DNA of 8,294 nucleotides, from the NCBI GenBank assembly GCA_027488055.1, contig JAIYCK010000354.1, positions 1 to 8,294 on the forward strand, in the 5' to 3' direction. This document shows, in pieces, positions 1 through 6,390 of this stretch. Position numbers and translations under genes: made by a program. Within the stretch, counting starts at the first letter, position 1; each line of letters opens with the position of its first letter. The stretch is from Flavobacteriales bacterium (GTDB lineage Bacteria; Bacteroidota; Bacteroidia; Flavobacteriales_D; Sanyastnellaceae). Below the pieces are notes generated by a model, which saw nothing but the letters and a program-made list of their open reading frames with translations, was not told where the DNA came from and made no database searches.

Positions 1-144
1 CATATCTTGGTCCTCGATGAAATCTGCCGTTAAGCCTGTGGCCACGAAATAGCGCCCCCACAACCATTGTTGTCTTTCCTTGAGGAAAGCGACGAGAGCG
101 GGTTTCATGCTATCGTGAGCGATTATCCCAATTTTTTTTGCCAT
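1..144 (-). CDS. mgsA: Methylglyoxal synthase-like protein, N-terminal 48 codons (3' part beyond window)
   Basis: Methylglyoxal synthase converts dihydroxyacetone phosphate to methylglyoxal and phosphate in the cytosol, a bypass of lower glycolysis. Reading down from the ATG at 144-142 gives an open frame of exactly 48 codons to the window edge. It starts MAKKIGIIAHDSMKP and continues to VATGLTADFIEDQDM. The IIAHD...K pattern (His10, Asp11, Lys14) and the ATGxT loop (residues 35-39) match the start of the MGS fold, where these residues bind the phosphate of the substrate. The family loop is usually ATGTTG; here it is ATGLTA, so one phosphate-loop Thr is Leu. It is the last visible gene of the pfkA-gap-kinase series, 19 bp after the kinase stop. 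The catalytic Asp region lies outside the window, so assignment rests on the N-terminus and context. Another MGS-fold protein is possible but less likely. Confidence 0.75.
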   Translation of the reverse strand, partial: MAKKIGIIAHDSMKPALVAFLKERQQWLWGRYFVATGLTADFIEDQDM

Positions 145-149
145 TCGTT

Positions 150-183
150 CAAATGTAATTTGGTTATGCTTCCGCCAAAACAA
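150..183 (-). promoter_or_regulatory. Candidate internal Bacteroidota promoter for mgsA
   Basis: On the minus strand, TACATTTG (150-157) is an exact match to the Bacteroidota -7 element TAnnTTTG. TTTG at 176-179 (18 bp upstream) or 181-184 (23 bp upstream) can serve as the -33 element. The site lies in the last codons of the upstream kinase gene and the 19-bp gap. The predicted start of transcription falls within a few bases of the mgsA ATG, so the message would be nearly leaderless. Exact -7 matches also occur by chance in AT-rich DNA, hence the modest confidence. Confidence 0.35.
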
Positions 184-1024
184 ATCGTTTGTGGTAGGCA
201 ATCAATCCGTCAATTGGTTTTTGAATGATCTGCCCTAAACGAATGCCCGTTTCTGCGGCCGCAGCTTCAAGGCAATCTTGGAAATAATGTCCGATGCTTC
301 CCACAAAATGTACAGGAACTTCTTTCCAATTCTTAAAGCACTTGACATGGATCTCGATGAAGTGCACCATGCCTTTTCGCACCCAGTCTTTTACATGTGG
401 ATGCTCAGCATGCTCGCCGATGAAGCGCATGAAGGATGCTAAATACACATTGGCATTCGGCTCACGGTAGATGTGATTGATGATCTCATCTTTGGATGGC
501 GCATACGTCTTCTCAAATGCATCGTGTAAATCTTGCGGAAGTTTTTTATAGAAATACTCCTGTAACAAGATTTTCCCAAAATAACTGCCGCTGCTTTCGT
601 CACCGAGAATATAGGCCAAAGATGGTATTTCTTCATACACTGTTTTACCGTCGAAGAAGCACGAATTGCTGCCCGTGCCAAGAATGCACGAGATGCATGG
701 GGTACCATCGTAGGTGGCCATGGCCGAGCCCAAAAGATCATGTTCCACTAAAATATCTGCTTGTGGAAACACGCGTACCAAACCCGCTTTCATAATCCCG
801 CACATTTCTTCCGTGCTGCTGCCAGCACCGTAAAAAAATATACGCTTAATATTTGGAGCAACAGCCATCAGTGCCGCATTTTCATTCAATGCTTTTTCCG
901 TCACTTCTGGAGCATGAAAGTATGGATTCAATCCCATCGTTTCAAATGCGTCCAATTTGCTTCCTTGATCGTCAACCAGGGCCCAATCACATTTAGTGGA
1001 TCCGCTGTCGGCTATAAGAATCAT
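164..1024 (-). CDS. BadF/BadG/BcrA/BcrD-type ATPase, N-acetylglucosamine kinase-like
   Basis: This is a 286-residue cytosolic sugar kinase of the ASKHA (actin/hexokinase) fold. The phosphate-1 loop is ADSGSTKCDWAL at the N-terminus (Asp6). A likely catalytic Asp (Asp96, in EHDLLGSA) is followed by the phosphate-2 loop LGTGSNS (115-121), then GDESSGSYFG (141-150), and an adenosine-side glycine motif VGSIGHYF (241-248). The order and spacing match N-acetylglucosamine kinases (GlcNAc + ATP -> GlcNAc-6-P). The two-cysteine iron-sulfur ligands of the benzoyl-CoA reductase activators are not apparent, so an activase role is unlikely. The ATG at 1024-1022 is 27 bp after the gap stop and gives a full-length protein. 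It sits between gap and mgsA in one transcription direction, so it probably feeds or recycles an amino sugar or glucose-type hexose into glycolysis. The exact sugar cannot be read from the sequence. Confidence 0.85.
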   Translation of the reverse strand: MILIADSGSTKCDWALVDDQGSKLDAFETMGLNPYFHAPEVTEKALNENAALMAVAPNIKRIFFYGAGSSTEEMCGIMKAGLVRVFPQADILVEHDLLGSAMATYDGTPCISCILGTGSNSCFFDGKTVYEEIPSLAYILGDESSGSYFGKILLQEYFYKKLPQDLHDAFEKTYAPSKDEIINHIYREPNANVYLASFMRFIGEHAEHPHVKDWVRKGMVHFIEIHVKCFKNWKEVPVHFVGSIGHYFQDCLEAAAAETGIRLGQIIQKPIDGLIAYHKRFVLAEA

Positions 1025-1051
1025 ATGTATAAAATTAAATTATTCGCTAAA

Positions 1052-2035
1052 TTATATCTTGCTCACTAGGTCACACACGCGCTGTGAGTAACCCGCTTCG
1101 TTGTCGTACCATCCCATTACTTTCACGAGATTACCGTTCACCGAGGTCAAATCGGCATCGAAAATACATGAATGAAGATTGCCTACCACATCAATGGACA
1201 CAATCGGGTCGGTACAATACTCTAAAATACCCTTCATAGCATTCTGAGAAGCTTCTTTCATAGCGGCATTGACCTCCTCTTTGGTGACATCGCGCTTGAG
1301 GATGGCTACGAGGTCTGTCAACGAGCCATCGGGTGTGGGCACACGCACTGCCACTCCATCCAATTTACCTTTCAATTCAGGCAACACCTCGCCAACTGCT
1401 TTGGCTGCACCTGTGCTGGTTGGAACCATGCTCAATGCTGCAGCGCGGGCGCGACGTAGATCTTTGTGTGGTGCATCCTGAAGACGCTGATCGGCGGTGT
1501 AAGCATGGATCGTAGTAATGTACCCCTTTTCAATGCCAAACTTCTCATGCAATACCTTGGCCATCGGTGCAAGGCAATTCGTGGTGCATGACGCATTGGA
1601 CAAAATGGTATCCTCCGAAGAAATGGTATCCTCGTTGACACCCAATACTATGGTTTTGACACCGCCGCTCGCGGGAGCGCTGATGATGACCTTTTTGGCA
1701 CCGGCCTCGATGTGCTTGTGTGCTGAGTCTTTATCTGTGAAAAAACCAGTACTTTCGATGACCACATCCACATTGAGTTCTCCCCAAGGAAGCTGTGCAG
1801 GATCCTTTTGCGCGTAGATGCGAATGGCGTGTCCGTTGACAACGATACTGTCAGCTGTAGCCTCTACCTTGAGTGCAAATCGACCGTGTACACTGTCATA
1901 TTTTAATAAATGAGCCAAGGTCGGCACATCAGTCAAATCATTGATCGCAACGATTTCTATGTTTTCATTTTGGATGAGGCTGCGAAAACACATGCGGCCT
2001 ATGCGTCCAAATCCATTGATTGCAATTTTTTTCAT
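1052..2035 (-). CDS. gap: Type I glyceraldehyde-3-phosphate dehydrogenase (NAD-dependent)
   Basis: It oxidises glyceraldehyde-3-phosphate with NAD+ and phosphate to 1,3-bisphosphoglycerate in the cytosol. The 327-residue protein starts MKKIAINGFGRIGRM, the Rossmann dinucleotide loop. Asp33 at the end of the second strand (AINDLTD) suggests NAD over NADP. The catalytic motif SNASCTTNCLAP gives Cys150, with His177 in TIHAYTADQ as its partner. Further signatures are PTSTGAAKAVG, PTPDGSLTDL and, near the C-terminus, WYDNEAGYSQR. Length is normal for the family. I chose the ATG at 2035; a TTG at 2068 in the same frame would add 11 unconserved residues and overlap the pfkA stop. It starts 29 bp after pfkA and very likely shares its transcript. 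No key residue is missing. Confidence 0.98.
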   Translation of the reverse strand: MKKIAINGFGRIGRMCFRSLIQNENIEIVAINDLTDVPTLAHLLKYDSVHGRFALKVEATADSIVVNGHAIRIYAQKDPAQLPWGELNVDVVIESTGFFTDKDSAHKHIEAGAKKVIISAPASGGVKTIVLGVNEDTISSEDTILSNASCTTNCLAPMAKVLHEKFGIEKGYITTIHAYTADQRLQDAPHKDLRRARAAALSMVPTSTGAAKAVGEVLPELKGKLDGVAVRVPTPDGSLTDLVAILKRDVTKEEVNAAMKEASQNAMKGILEYCTDPIVSIDVVGNLHSCIFDADLTSVNGNLVKVMGWYDNEAGYSQRVCDLVSKI

Positions 2036-2064
2036 CTTGTATATTCTTCGTTTTTTGTTTTGAA

Positions 2065-3036
2065 TCAAATCGCCAGTATGCGGGCGATGCGCAATTCATC
2101 TCTGTTTGGCATGTTCTTGCGTGTCACGGCCTCTTCCAAAGCGGTATAAGTTTCGCGGTCATTTACAATTCCTACCATCACATCCTTGCGTCCTTGCAAT
2201 AATCCATCGACTGCTGCAACACCCATTCGGCTCGCCAACACCCGATCGTAACACGAAGGTGCACCGCCGCGTTGCAAGTGGCCAAGCACCGTCACACGTG
2301 TTTCATACTCTACATGACGTTCGTTTACCTGACGCGCAATTTCATAGGCTCCACCGCTTTTGCTGCCTTCTGCAACCAATACGATGGAACTGGTTTTACC
2401 GCTTTCCTCAGTGGCTCGCAAAGTCTCAATCAGTTCTTCCACCGACATTTCATCTTCAGGCAAGATGATAGCGATCGCACCTGTGGCAATGCCTGCTTTC
2501 AGCGCAATGAATCCGCTGTTGCGGCCCATCACTTCGACAAAAAAGAGACGATTGTGTGAGGTTGCTGTGTCACGAATACGATCCACCGCATCCACAACAG
2601 TATTTGTGGCGGTATCAAAACCGATGCAGTGATCTGTACCAAAAATATCATTGTCAATAGACCCTGGAATTCCCATTACGGGGAAGCCATATTCTTGATA
2701 CAACACATGGGCTCCTGTAAAGGTGCCGTTTCCTCCGATGGTAATCAACCCATCGATGCCGTGTTTTTTCAAATTATCGTAAGCTTTCTTGCGACCTTCT
2801 TTGGTCATGAATTCCATGCTCCGTGAACTTTTCAATATGGTGCCTCCACGTCCCAAGATACGCGCTACCGAGCGCTCATTGAGGCGTTTGAAATCGCCTT
2901 CAATCATCCCTTGGTATCCTTGAAAAATACCCTCCACTTCCGTATTGTTGAACGCGCAAGCCCTCACCACCGCTCTTAAGGCGGCATTCATTCCGGGGGC
3001 ATCACCACCGCTTGTCAAAACTCCTATTCTTTTCAT
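2065..3036 (-). CDS. pfkA: 6-phosphofructokinase, bacterial ATP-type fold, with substituted Mg-site residue
   Basis: It phosphorylates fructose-6-phosphate to fructose-1,6-bisphosphate, the commitment step of glycolysis. The 323-residue protein is full length and aligns from end to end with E. coli PfkA. The ATP loop is TSGGDAPGMNA (9-19). The catalytic loop PGSIDND (124-130) keeps the catalytic Asp128. SHNR (160-163) and VEVMGR (167-172) bind fructose-6-phosphate, as does LGHLQRGG (251-258). Two departures stand out: IGGNGTF (100-106) has Asn103 (codon AAC) where the family has GGDG, whose Asp helps hold Mg-ATP; and Ile188 stands where E. coli has the allosteric-site Glu (literature Glu187). 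The loop Thr of TIDND is Ser126, a mild change. It is first in the pfkA-gap-kinase-mgsA operon and divergent from a Nudix-type regulator. Fold and family are sure; whether it is a normal ATP enzyme is less so. Confidence 0.95.
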   Translation of the reverse strand: MKRIGVLTSGGDAPGMNAALRAVVRACAFNNTEVEGIFQGYQGMIEGDFKRLNERSVARILGRGGTILKSSRSMEFMTKEGRKKAYDNLKKHGIDGLITIGGNGTFTGAHVLYQEYGFPVMGIPGSIDNDIFGTDHCIGFDTATNTVVDAVDRIRDTATSHNRLFFVEVMGRNSGFIALKAGIATGAIAIILPEDEMSVEELIETLRATEESGKTSSIVLVAEGSKSGGAYEIARQVNERHVEYETRVTVLGHLQRGGAPSCYDRVLASRMGVAAVDGLLQGRKDVMVGIVNDRETYTALEEAVTRKNMPNRDELRIARILAI

Positions 3037-3131
3037 GCTATGATCTACTTTATCGTAAGCGAAGAAAAGACGAAACGTGATGGTTTGGTTATAACACGTC
3101 TAATCTTGTTGACTTCCTTTCTATCGCTAAC

Positions 3132-3152
3132 TTAGTGTTAAAAATACACTTA
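3132..3152. promoter_or_regulatory. Candidate operator: 21-bp imperfect palindrome, probable Nudix-regulator site
   Basis: The sequence reads TTAGTGT, seven A/T-rich bases, ACACTTA. The pairs T/A, AGTGT/ACACT are symmetric around 3142; only the second base from each end breaks the symmetry. NrtR/AraR-type Nudix regulators bind as dimers to palindromes of about this size, and the gene for such a regulator starts 125 bp away. The site covers the predicted start of pfkA transcription, a position suited to repression. The link to the regulator is inferred from proximity and symmetry, not shown. Confidence 0.45.
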
Positions 3153-3155
3153 CTC

Positions 3156-3163
3156 CAAATAAA
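3156..3163 (-). promoter_or_regulatory. Weak candidate -7 element for the pfkA operon
   Basis: On the minus strand this reads TTTATTTG, one mismatch from TAnnTTTG. No TTG is found at the usual 17-23 bp upstream. Transcription would begin near 3152, leaving a leader of about 115 bases before the pfkA ATG. It is the best match in the region but is not compelling alone. A position just upstream of the palindrome makes it more plausible. Confidence 0.25.
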
Positions 3164-3220
3164 TTTTTCATCTCGTTGTATTTCAGTAATTTAAATCTCC
3201 GCCATACGTCCATATCTTAC

Positions 3221-3253
3221 TTGAAGGTATCCATTTGGAATTACTTATTTTTG
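3221..3253 (+). promoter_or_regulatory. Promoter of the Nudix-type regulator gene (Bacteroidota consensus)
   Basis: TTG (3221-3223) is followed after 22 bp by TATTTTTG (3246-3253), an exact TAnnTTTG -7 element at allowed spacing. Transcription should start near 3257, about 20 bases before the ATG at 3277. This argues against the upstream TTG at 3235 as the start codon. Confidence 0.55.
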
Positions 3254-3276
3254 AGGCCGTTAAATTCATTCTTCTT

Positions 3277-3999
3277 ATGCCTGGCACCCTGTTATCAACC
3301 GAAACAACTTTGATGGATGTATCCGTCGATTGCGTCATTTTTGGCTTTGACGAGCGCAAATTGAAAGTACTGATCATTGATCAAAAACAAGTGGCCAAAA
3401 ACCACCCTGTGTCTCATTTGCAGTCGGCCTTGCCGGGCAATCTGGTCCAGCCGTCAGAAAGTTTTGACCATGCCGCGCAGCGCGTATTGAAAGAGTTGAC
3501 CAATTTGTCAGGTATTTACTTGAAGCAATTTTATGCTTTTGGAGCGCCCGACCGCGTGCGCAAGCAAAAAGATCAGGAATGGCTTGTAGCGCTGCGTCCG
3601 AATCCAGAGCGTCGTGTTGTAACGATTGGATATTATTCGTTGGTGAATATGGATGACTTCAAACCGAAGGCCGCAAGTTTCGCAGGCAAAGCCCGTTGGG
3701 TAGATGTGTATGAGATCCCTTCCATGGCTTTCGATCACAACGAGATTGTGGATAAGGCACTGGAGATGCTCAGACATGAACTCATCGCTGACAATATTGG
3801 CTTTGAGCTATTGCCCGAAAAATTCACGCTTTCCCAACTGCAACATCTGTATGAAATTGTGTTGGATAAAAAGATGGACAAACGCAACTTCCGCAAGAAC
3901 GTGCTTAAAATGGAACAACTCCAACCATTGGATGAAAAGCAAAAAGGGGTCTTACACAAACCAGCCCAGCTGTATCAATATCAGCGCAAGAAAAAATAA
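3277..3999 (+). CDS. Nudix-fold winged-helix transcriptional regulator (NrtR/AraR-like)
   Basis: This is a predicted DNA-binding sensor of 240 residues from the ATG at 3277 (228 from the ATG at 3313, also possible). Residues about 16-171 form a Nudix-like domain starting VDCVIFGFD. The Nudix box runs from LPGNLVQPSES to RVLKEL: Glu61, Arg69 and Glu73 remain, but the Arg is followed by Val and the last Glu of the catalytic EE pair is Leu74. Pyrophosphohydrolase activity is therefore doubtful. Residues about 177-238, from FELLPEKFTLSQLQ to KRNFRKNVLKM and AQLYQY, match the C-terminal winged helix of NrtR-type regulators. Family members sense ADP-ribose (NrtR) or sugars (AraR in Bacteroides). 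Divergence from pfkA-gap suggests control of glycolysis or hexose use by a phosphorylated sugar or nucleotide ligand; the ligand cannot be read here. It ends in a basic KKK tail. Confidence 0.87.
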   Translation: MPGTLLSTETTLMDVSVDCVIFGFDERKLKVLIIDQKQVAKNHPVSHLQSALPGNLVQPSESFDHAAQRVLKELTNLSGIYLKQFYAFGAPDRVRKQKDQEWLVALRPNPERRVVTIGYYSLVNMDDFKPKAASFAGKARWVDVYEIPSMAFDHNEIVDKALEMLRHELIADNIGFELLPEKFTLSQLQHLYEIVLDKKMDKRNFRKNVLKMEQLQPLDEKQKGVLHKPAQLYQYQRKKK

Positions 4000-4008
4000 G
4001 AGCGGGCT

Positions 4009-4029
4009 TCTTTGACTTGCCATCAAAGA
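4009..4029 (+). repeat. Short hairpin after the regulator gene
   Basis: TCTTTGA and TCAAAGA pair perfectly (7 bp) around a seven-base loop, starting 10 bases after the regulator stop codon. No T-run follows, so it is not a canonical intrinsic terminator. It could act as an mRNA 3' stem. Confidence 0.35.
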
Positions 4030-4056
4030 GATGAATCAGCCATTGACAAGTGTCGC

Positions 4057-4064
4057 TATCTTTG
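4057..4064 (+). promoter_or_regulatory. Candidate -7 element for the CotH-like gene
   Basis: TATCTTTG matches TAnnTTTG exactly. The nearest TTG upstream (4043-4045) is only 11 bp away, shorter than usual, so no good -33 element is seen. The start would be near 4068, giving a leader of about 63 bases before the ATG at 4132. Confidence 0.4.
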
Positions 4065-4131
4065 CTAGCCTGTTCATCTGAATCGATTCATGTCGTTCGC
4101 ATGAATAAAGCAATTCGATACCCCTTTTTGA

Positions 4132-6390
4132 ATGCGACCATATTTTACCCTGTTGTGGGCTACATACTGCTTCTTTTGCGCCGCATTGTCCATTCATGCG
4201 CAGCGCTTGCCTGAATTTACGGGTGGTTTCAGTCAGAATGAAGTACCATCCATTTATTTGACCTTGCCCGCAGACAGTCTCATTGCGATGTACATTGGAG
4301 GAAATAACACCGATGAATATGTCGCCACCTTTGCTTATTCTGGAGCATGGAGCGACACATCCAATATGGCAGTGACCATGCGCTTGCGCGGCAACACCAG
4401 CATCAATGCCCAGAAGAAATCTTTTCGCGTCAATTTCGATGGAGTGATCGATTCACAAGAATGGCAAGGATTGGAAAAGCTGAATCTCATTGGTCTGCAG
4501 AACGATCCCAGCTTGGTTCGAAGCAAATTGTGCCATGATGCTTTTCGTCAAGCAGGTGTGTTTTCTTCACAGACGTCCTTTGTGCGCGTTTACATCAACA
4601 ATGAATACATGGGCTTGTATCAGCATCAAGAACACATTGATGAAGAATTTTGTAAATTGTATTTCGACCAACAAGGCGATGGCAATTTGTATAAATGCAC
4701 TTACCCAGCCTCATTGGAATACCTGGGAACGAATCCAGACCTTTACAAATTTGCCTTTTGGGGCACACGACATTATGAACTCAAGACCAACGAATGGCGC
4801 GATCAATACAGCGACCTCGCTCAGTTCATCGCGTTGCTGAACAATACTCCACTATCGCAACTTGAGTGTGCATTGCCTGAAGTGTTTGATGTAGAGACCT
4901 ATCTGAAAACCATGGCCATCGACGTCATCACGGGCAACTGGGACAACTATAGCTACAACAAAAACAACTTCTATCTCTATCACCATCAATTGTCGGATCA
5001 ATTTGTATACTTGCCCTACGACCTTGACAATACCCTAGGAATCGATTGGGTCGGAATCGATTGGACGGCGCGCGATCCGTACGCATGGAGTCCAAGTAAT
5101 GAAGAAAGACCCTTATTTGAAAGGATCCTCGAAATCCCTGCATTCCGTCAAAGATTCACCAACTACCTCATTCATTACGGCCAGGACATATTGTCCGCAT
5201 ACACTATTGAAGCCGCCGCCAATGGATGGCAAAATAATATTCAGGATGCCGCTTTGGAAGACCTCTATCGCACCTTGGATTTTGGCTTTGACAACAATGC
5301 ATTTTTGCAAGCCATCACAGAGGCATGGGGAAACCACGTGGATTATGGAATTAGCGACTACCTCGAATCTCGGAACGGTTATCTCAGTTTTCAAACAGAA
5401 CCGATCACTCCTTTGCATACCACAGTGCATTGGGTGCATGCCAGTCAACCCGCTGGTGAAAATGCACCATCTATTCAAATTCGCGCCTTTATTGAAGAGT
5501 GGATGAATGAGCCCGTGGCACTTGAAGTGAGTCCTGACAATGCCACCTTCAGTCAAATAAATCAGTTCAATGACAACGGAGCATTGGGCGATCTACAAGG
5601 CAATGATCAAATTTACACGGCTGTTTTGGACAATACATTCAATACCGATCAATTGTATTATCGTCTGCGTCTGATAGATGGCAGTTATTATCCTTGTGAG
5701 GCCAAGATGATGTGGATCAGCACGCCCAGCAGTGGCATTGTCATCAATGAGATCATGACGCAAAACACCAATGCCTATGCCGATGATTTCGGCCAATACG
5801 ACGATTGGGTTGAACTCTACAATGTATCCAACAATGATATCAATTTGAGTGGATATTACTTGACCGACGACATCAGCAATCCCAATAAATTTCCACTCCC
5901 TTCCATCACACTCGCTGCATCCGACTTTCTCGTTTTTTGGTTGGACGACGATGTTGAACAAGGTGACTTACATGCCAATTTCAATGTGGGATCCAATGAC
6001 AATGTGCTTTGGTTGATTCGCACCCAAACCAGTGAACTGCGCATCCAAGACAGCTTTGCACCTTGCATCTCTGCCTCCAACCAAAGCATGGAGCGGCAAA
6101 TCGATGGAGGCGAAACCATTCAACTTGCAGAGATGCCTACTCCCGGTTATAGCAATGTCACGACCATAGAAGAGTCTATTACACCAAAGCTCTTTGCATA
6201 CCCCAACCCCACCACTGACATCTTGCATTTCACCCAAACCCTTGGCAGTTGCATATTATTCGACGTTGTTGGACGTGAATTGAAGCGGCATACAGGTATC
6301 AATCAGATCGATGTTTCAGGCTTACCCAATGGGTTATATACGATTCGATCGTATGAAGGTCAAGAATTGCAATTTGTGAAAGTAGATTAA
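4132..6390 (+). CDS. Secreted CotH kinase-like protein with lamin-tail domain and T9SS sorting domain
   Basis: This is a 752-residue exported protein. A hydrophobic signal peptide of about 23 residues ends in SIHA before QRLPEF. The CotH-like domain spans about 40-390: RLRGNTS (84-90) with a Lys pair at 95-96, AIDVITGNWDNY (262-273) then NKNNFYLY, and PYDLDNTLG (295-303), which resemble the catalytic and metal-binding motifs of CotH, an atypical protein kinase of spore coats. A linker at about 425-530 has NDNGALGDLQGNDQIYT (480-496), a repeat-type acidic motif common next to CotH domains. A lamin-tail domain follows (about 536-670: IVINEIM, DDWVELYN, LSGYYLTDD). Residues 684-752 form a type A T9SS sorting domain (YPNPTTDIL...GLPNGLYTI...VKVD). 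It is thus likely secreted or attached to the cell surface. Activity on proteins is unproven, and the natural substrate is unknown. Confidence 0.88.
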   Translation: MRPYFTLLWATYCFFCAALSIHAQRLPEFTGGFSQNEVPSIYLTLPADSLIAMYIGGNNTDEYVATFAYSGAWSDTSNMAVTMRLRGNTSINAQKKSFRVNFDGVIDSQEWQGLEKLNLIGLQNDPSLVRSKLCHDAFRQAGVFSSQTSFVRVYINNEYMGLYQHQEHIDEEFCKLYFDQQGDGNLYKCTYPASLEYLGTNPDLYKFAFWGTRHYELKTNEWRDQYSDLAQFIALLNNTPLSQLECALPEVFDVETYLKTMAIDVITGNWDNYSYNKNNFYLYHHQLSDQFVYLPYDLDNTLGIDWVGIDWTARDPYAWSPSNEERPLFERILEIPAFRQRFTNYLIHYGQDILSAYTIEAAANGWQNNIQDAALEDLYRTLDFGFDNNAFLQAITEAWGNHVDYGISDYLESRNGYLSFQTEPITPLHTTVHWVHASQPAGENAPSIQIRAFIEEWMNEPVALEVSPDNATFSQINQFNDNGALGDLQGNDQIYTAVLDNTFNTDQLYYRLRLIDGSYYPCEAKMMWISTPSSGIVINEIMTQNTNAYADDFGQYDDWVELYNVSNNDINLSGYYLTDDISNPNKFPLPSITLAASDFLVFWLDDDVEQGDLHANFNVGSNDNVLWLIRTQTSELRIQDSFAPCISASNQSMERQIDGGETIQLAEMPTPGYSNVTTIEESITPKLFAYPNPTTDILHFTQTLGSCILFDVVGRELKRHTGINQIDVSGLPNGLYTIRSYEGQELQFVKVD

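Larger units (their letters stand above)
3037..3276. other. Divergent intergenic region between pfkA and the Nudix-type regulator
   Basis: This 240-bp AT-rich region separates the two divergent starts and should hold both promoters. It contains the regulator's promoter, a weaker possible pfkA -7 element and a 21-bp palindrome, listed separately. The pfkA leader also has a short inverted repeat, ACGTG (3075-3079) and CACGT (3095-3099), with a 15-base loop, and the 8-bp palindrome GTTATAAC (3088-3095). No tRNA or recognisable riboswitch was seen, and no convincing small ORF. Confidence 0.7.

Noticed and set aside
2036..2068. TTG at 2068 as start of gap, overlapping the pfkA stop
   Set aside because: The extra 11 residues are unlike GAPDH N-termini; the ATG at 2035 directly begins the conserved KKIAINGFGRIGR segment.
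3075..3099. ACGTG/CACGT inverted repeat in the pfkA leader as an operator
   Set aside because: The arms are only 5 bp with a 15-base loop and no wider symmetry; expected by chance at this length.
3235..3276. TTG at 3235 as start of the Nudix regulator
   Set aside because: It lies upstream of the predicted transcription start (about 3257), inside the promoter, and adds residues with no family resemblance.
4009..4029. Hairpin after the regulator gene as an intrinsic terminator
   Set aside because: The stem is AT-rich and no T-run follows, so it is listed only as a hairpin.
4101..4214. Short ORF (ATG at 4101) overlapping the start of the CotH-like gene
   Set aside because: It is out of frame, 37 codons long and overlaps the signal-peptide coding region; no family resemblance.
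5113..5556. Antisense ORF of 147 codons inside the CotH-like gene
   Set aside because: It lies wholly opposite a well-supported coding region, has no recognisable motif and looks like a codon-bias shadow; the same holds for other antisense and out-of-frame ORFs in pfkA, gap and fabI.
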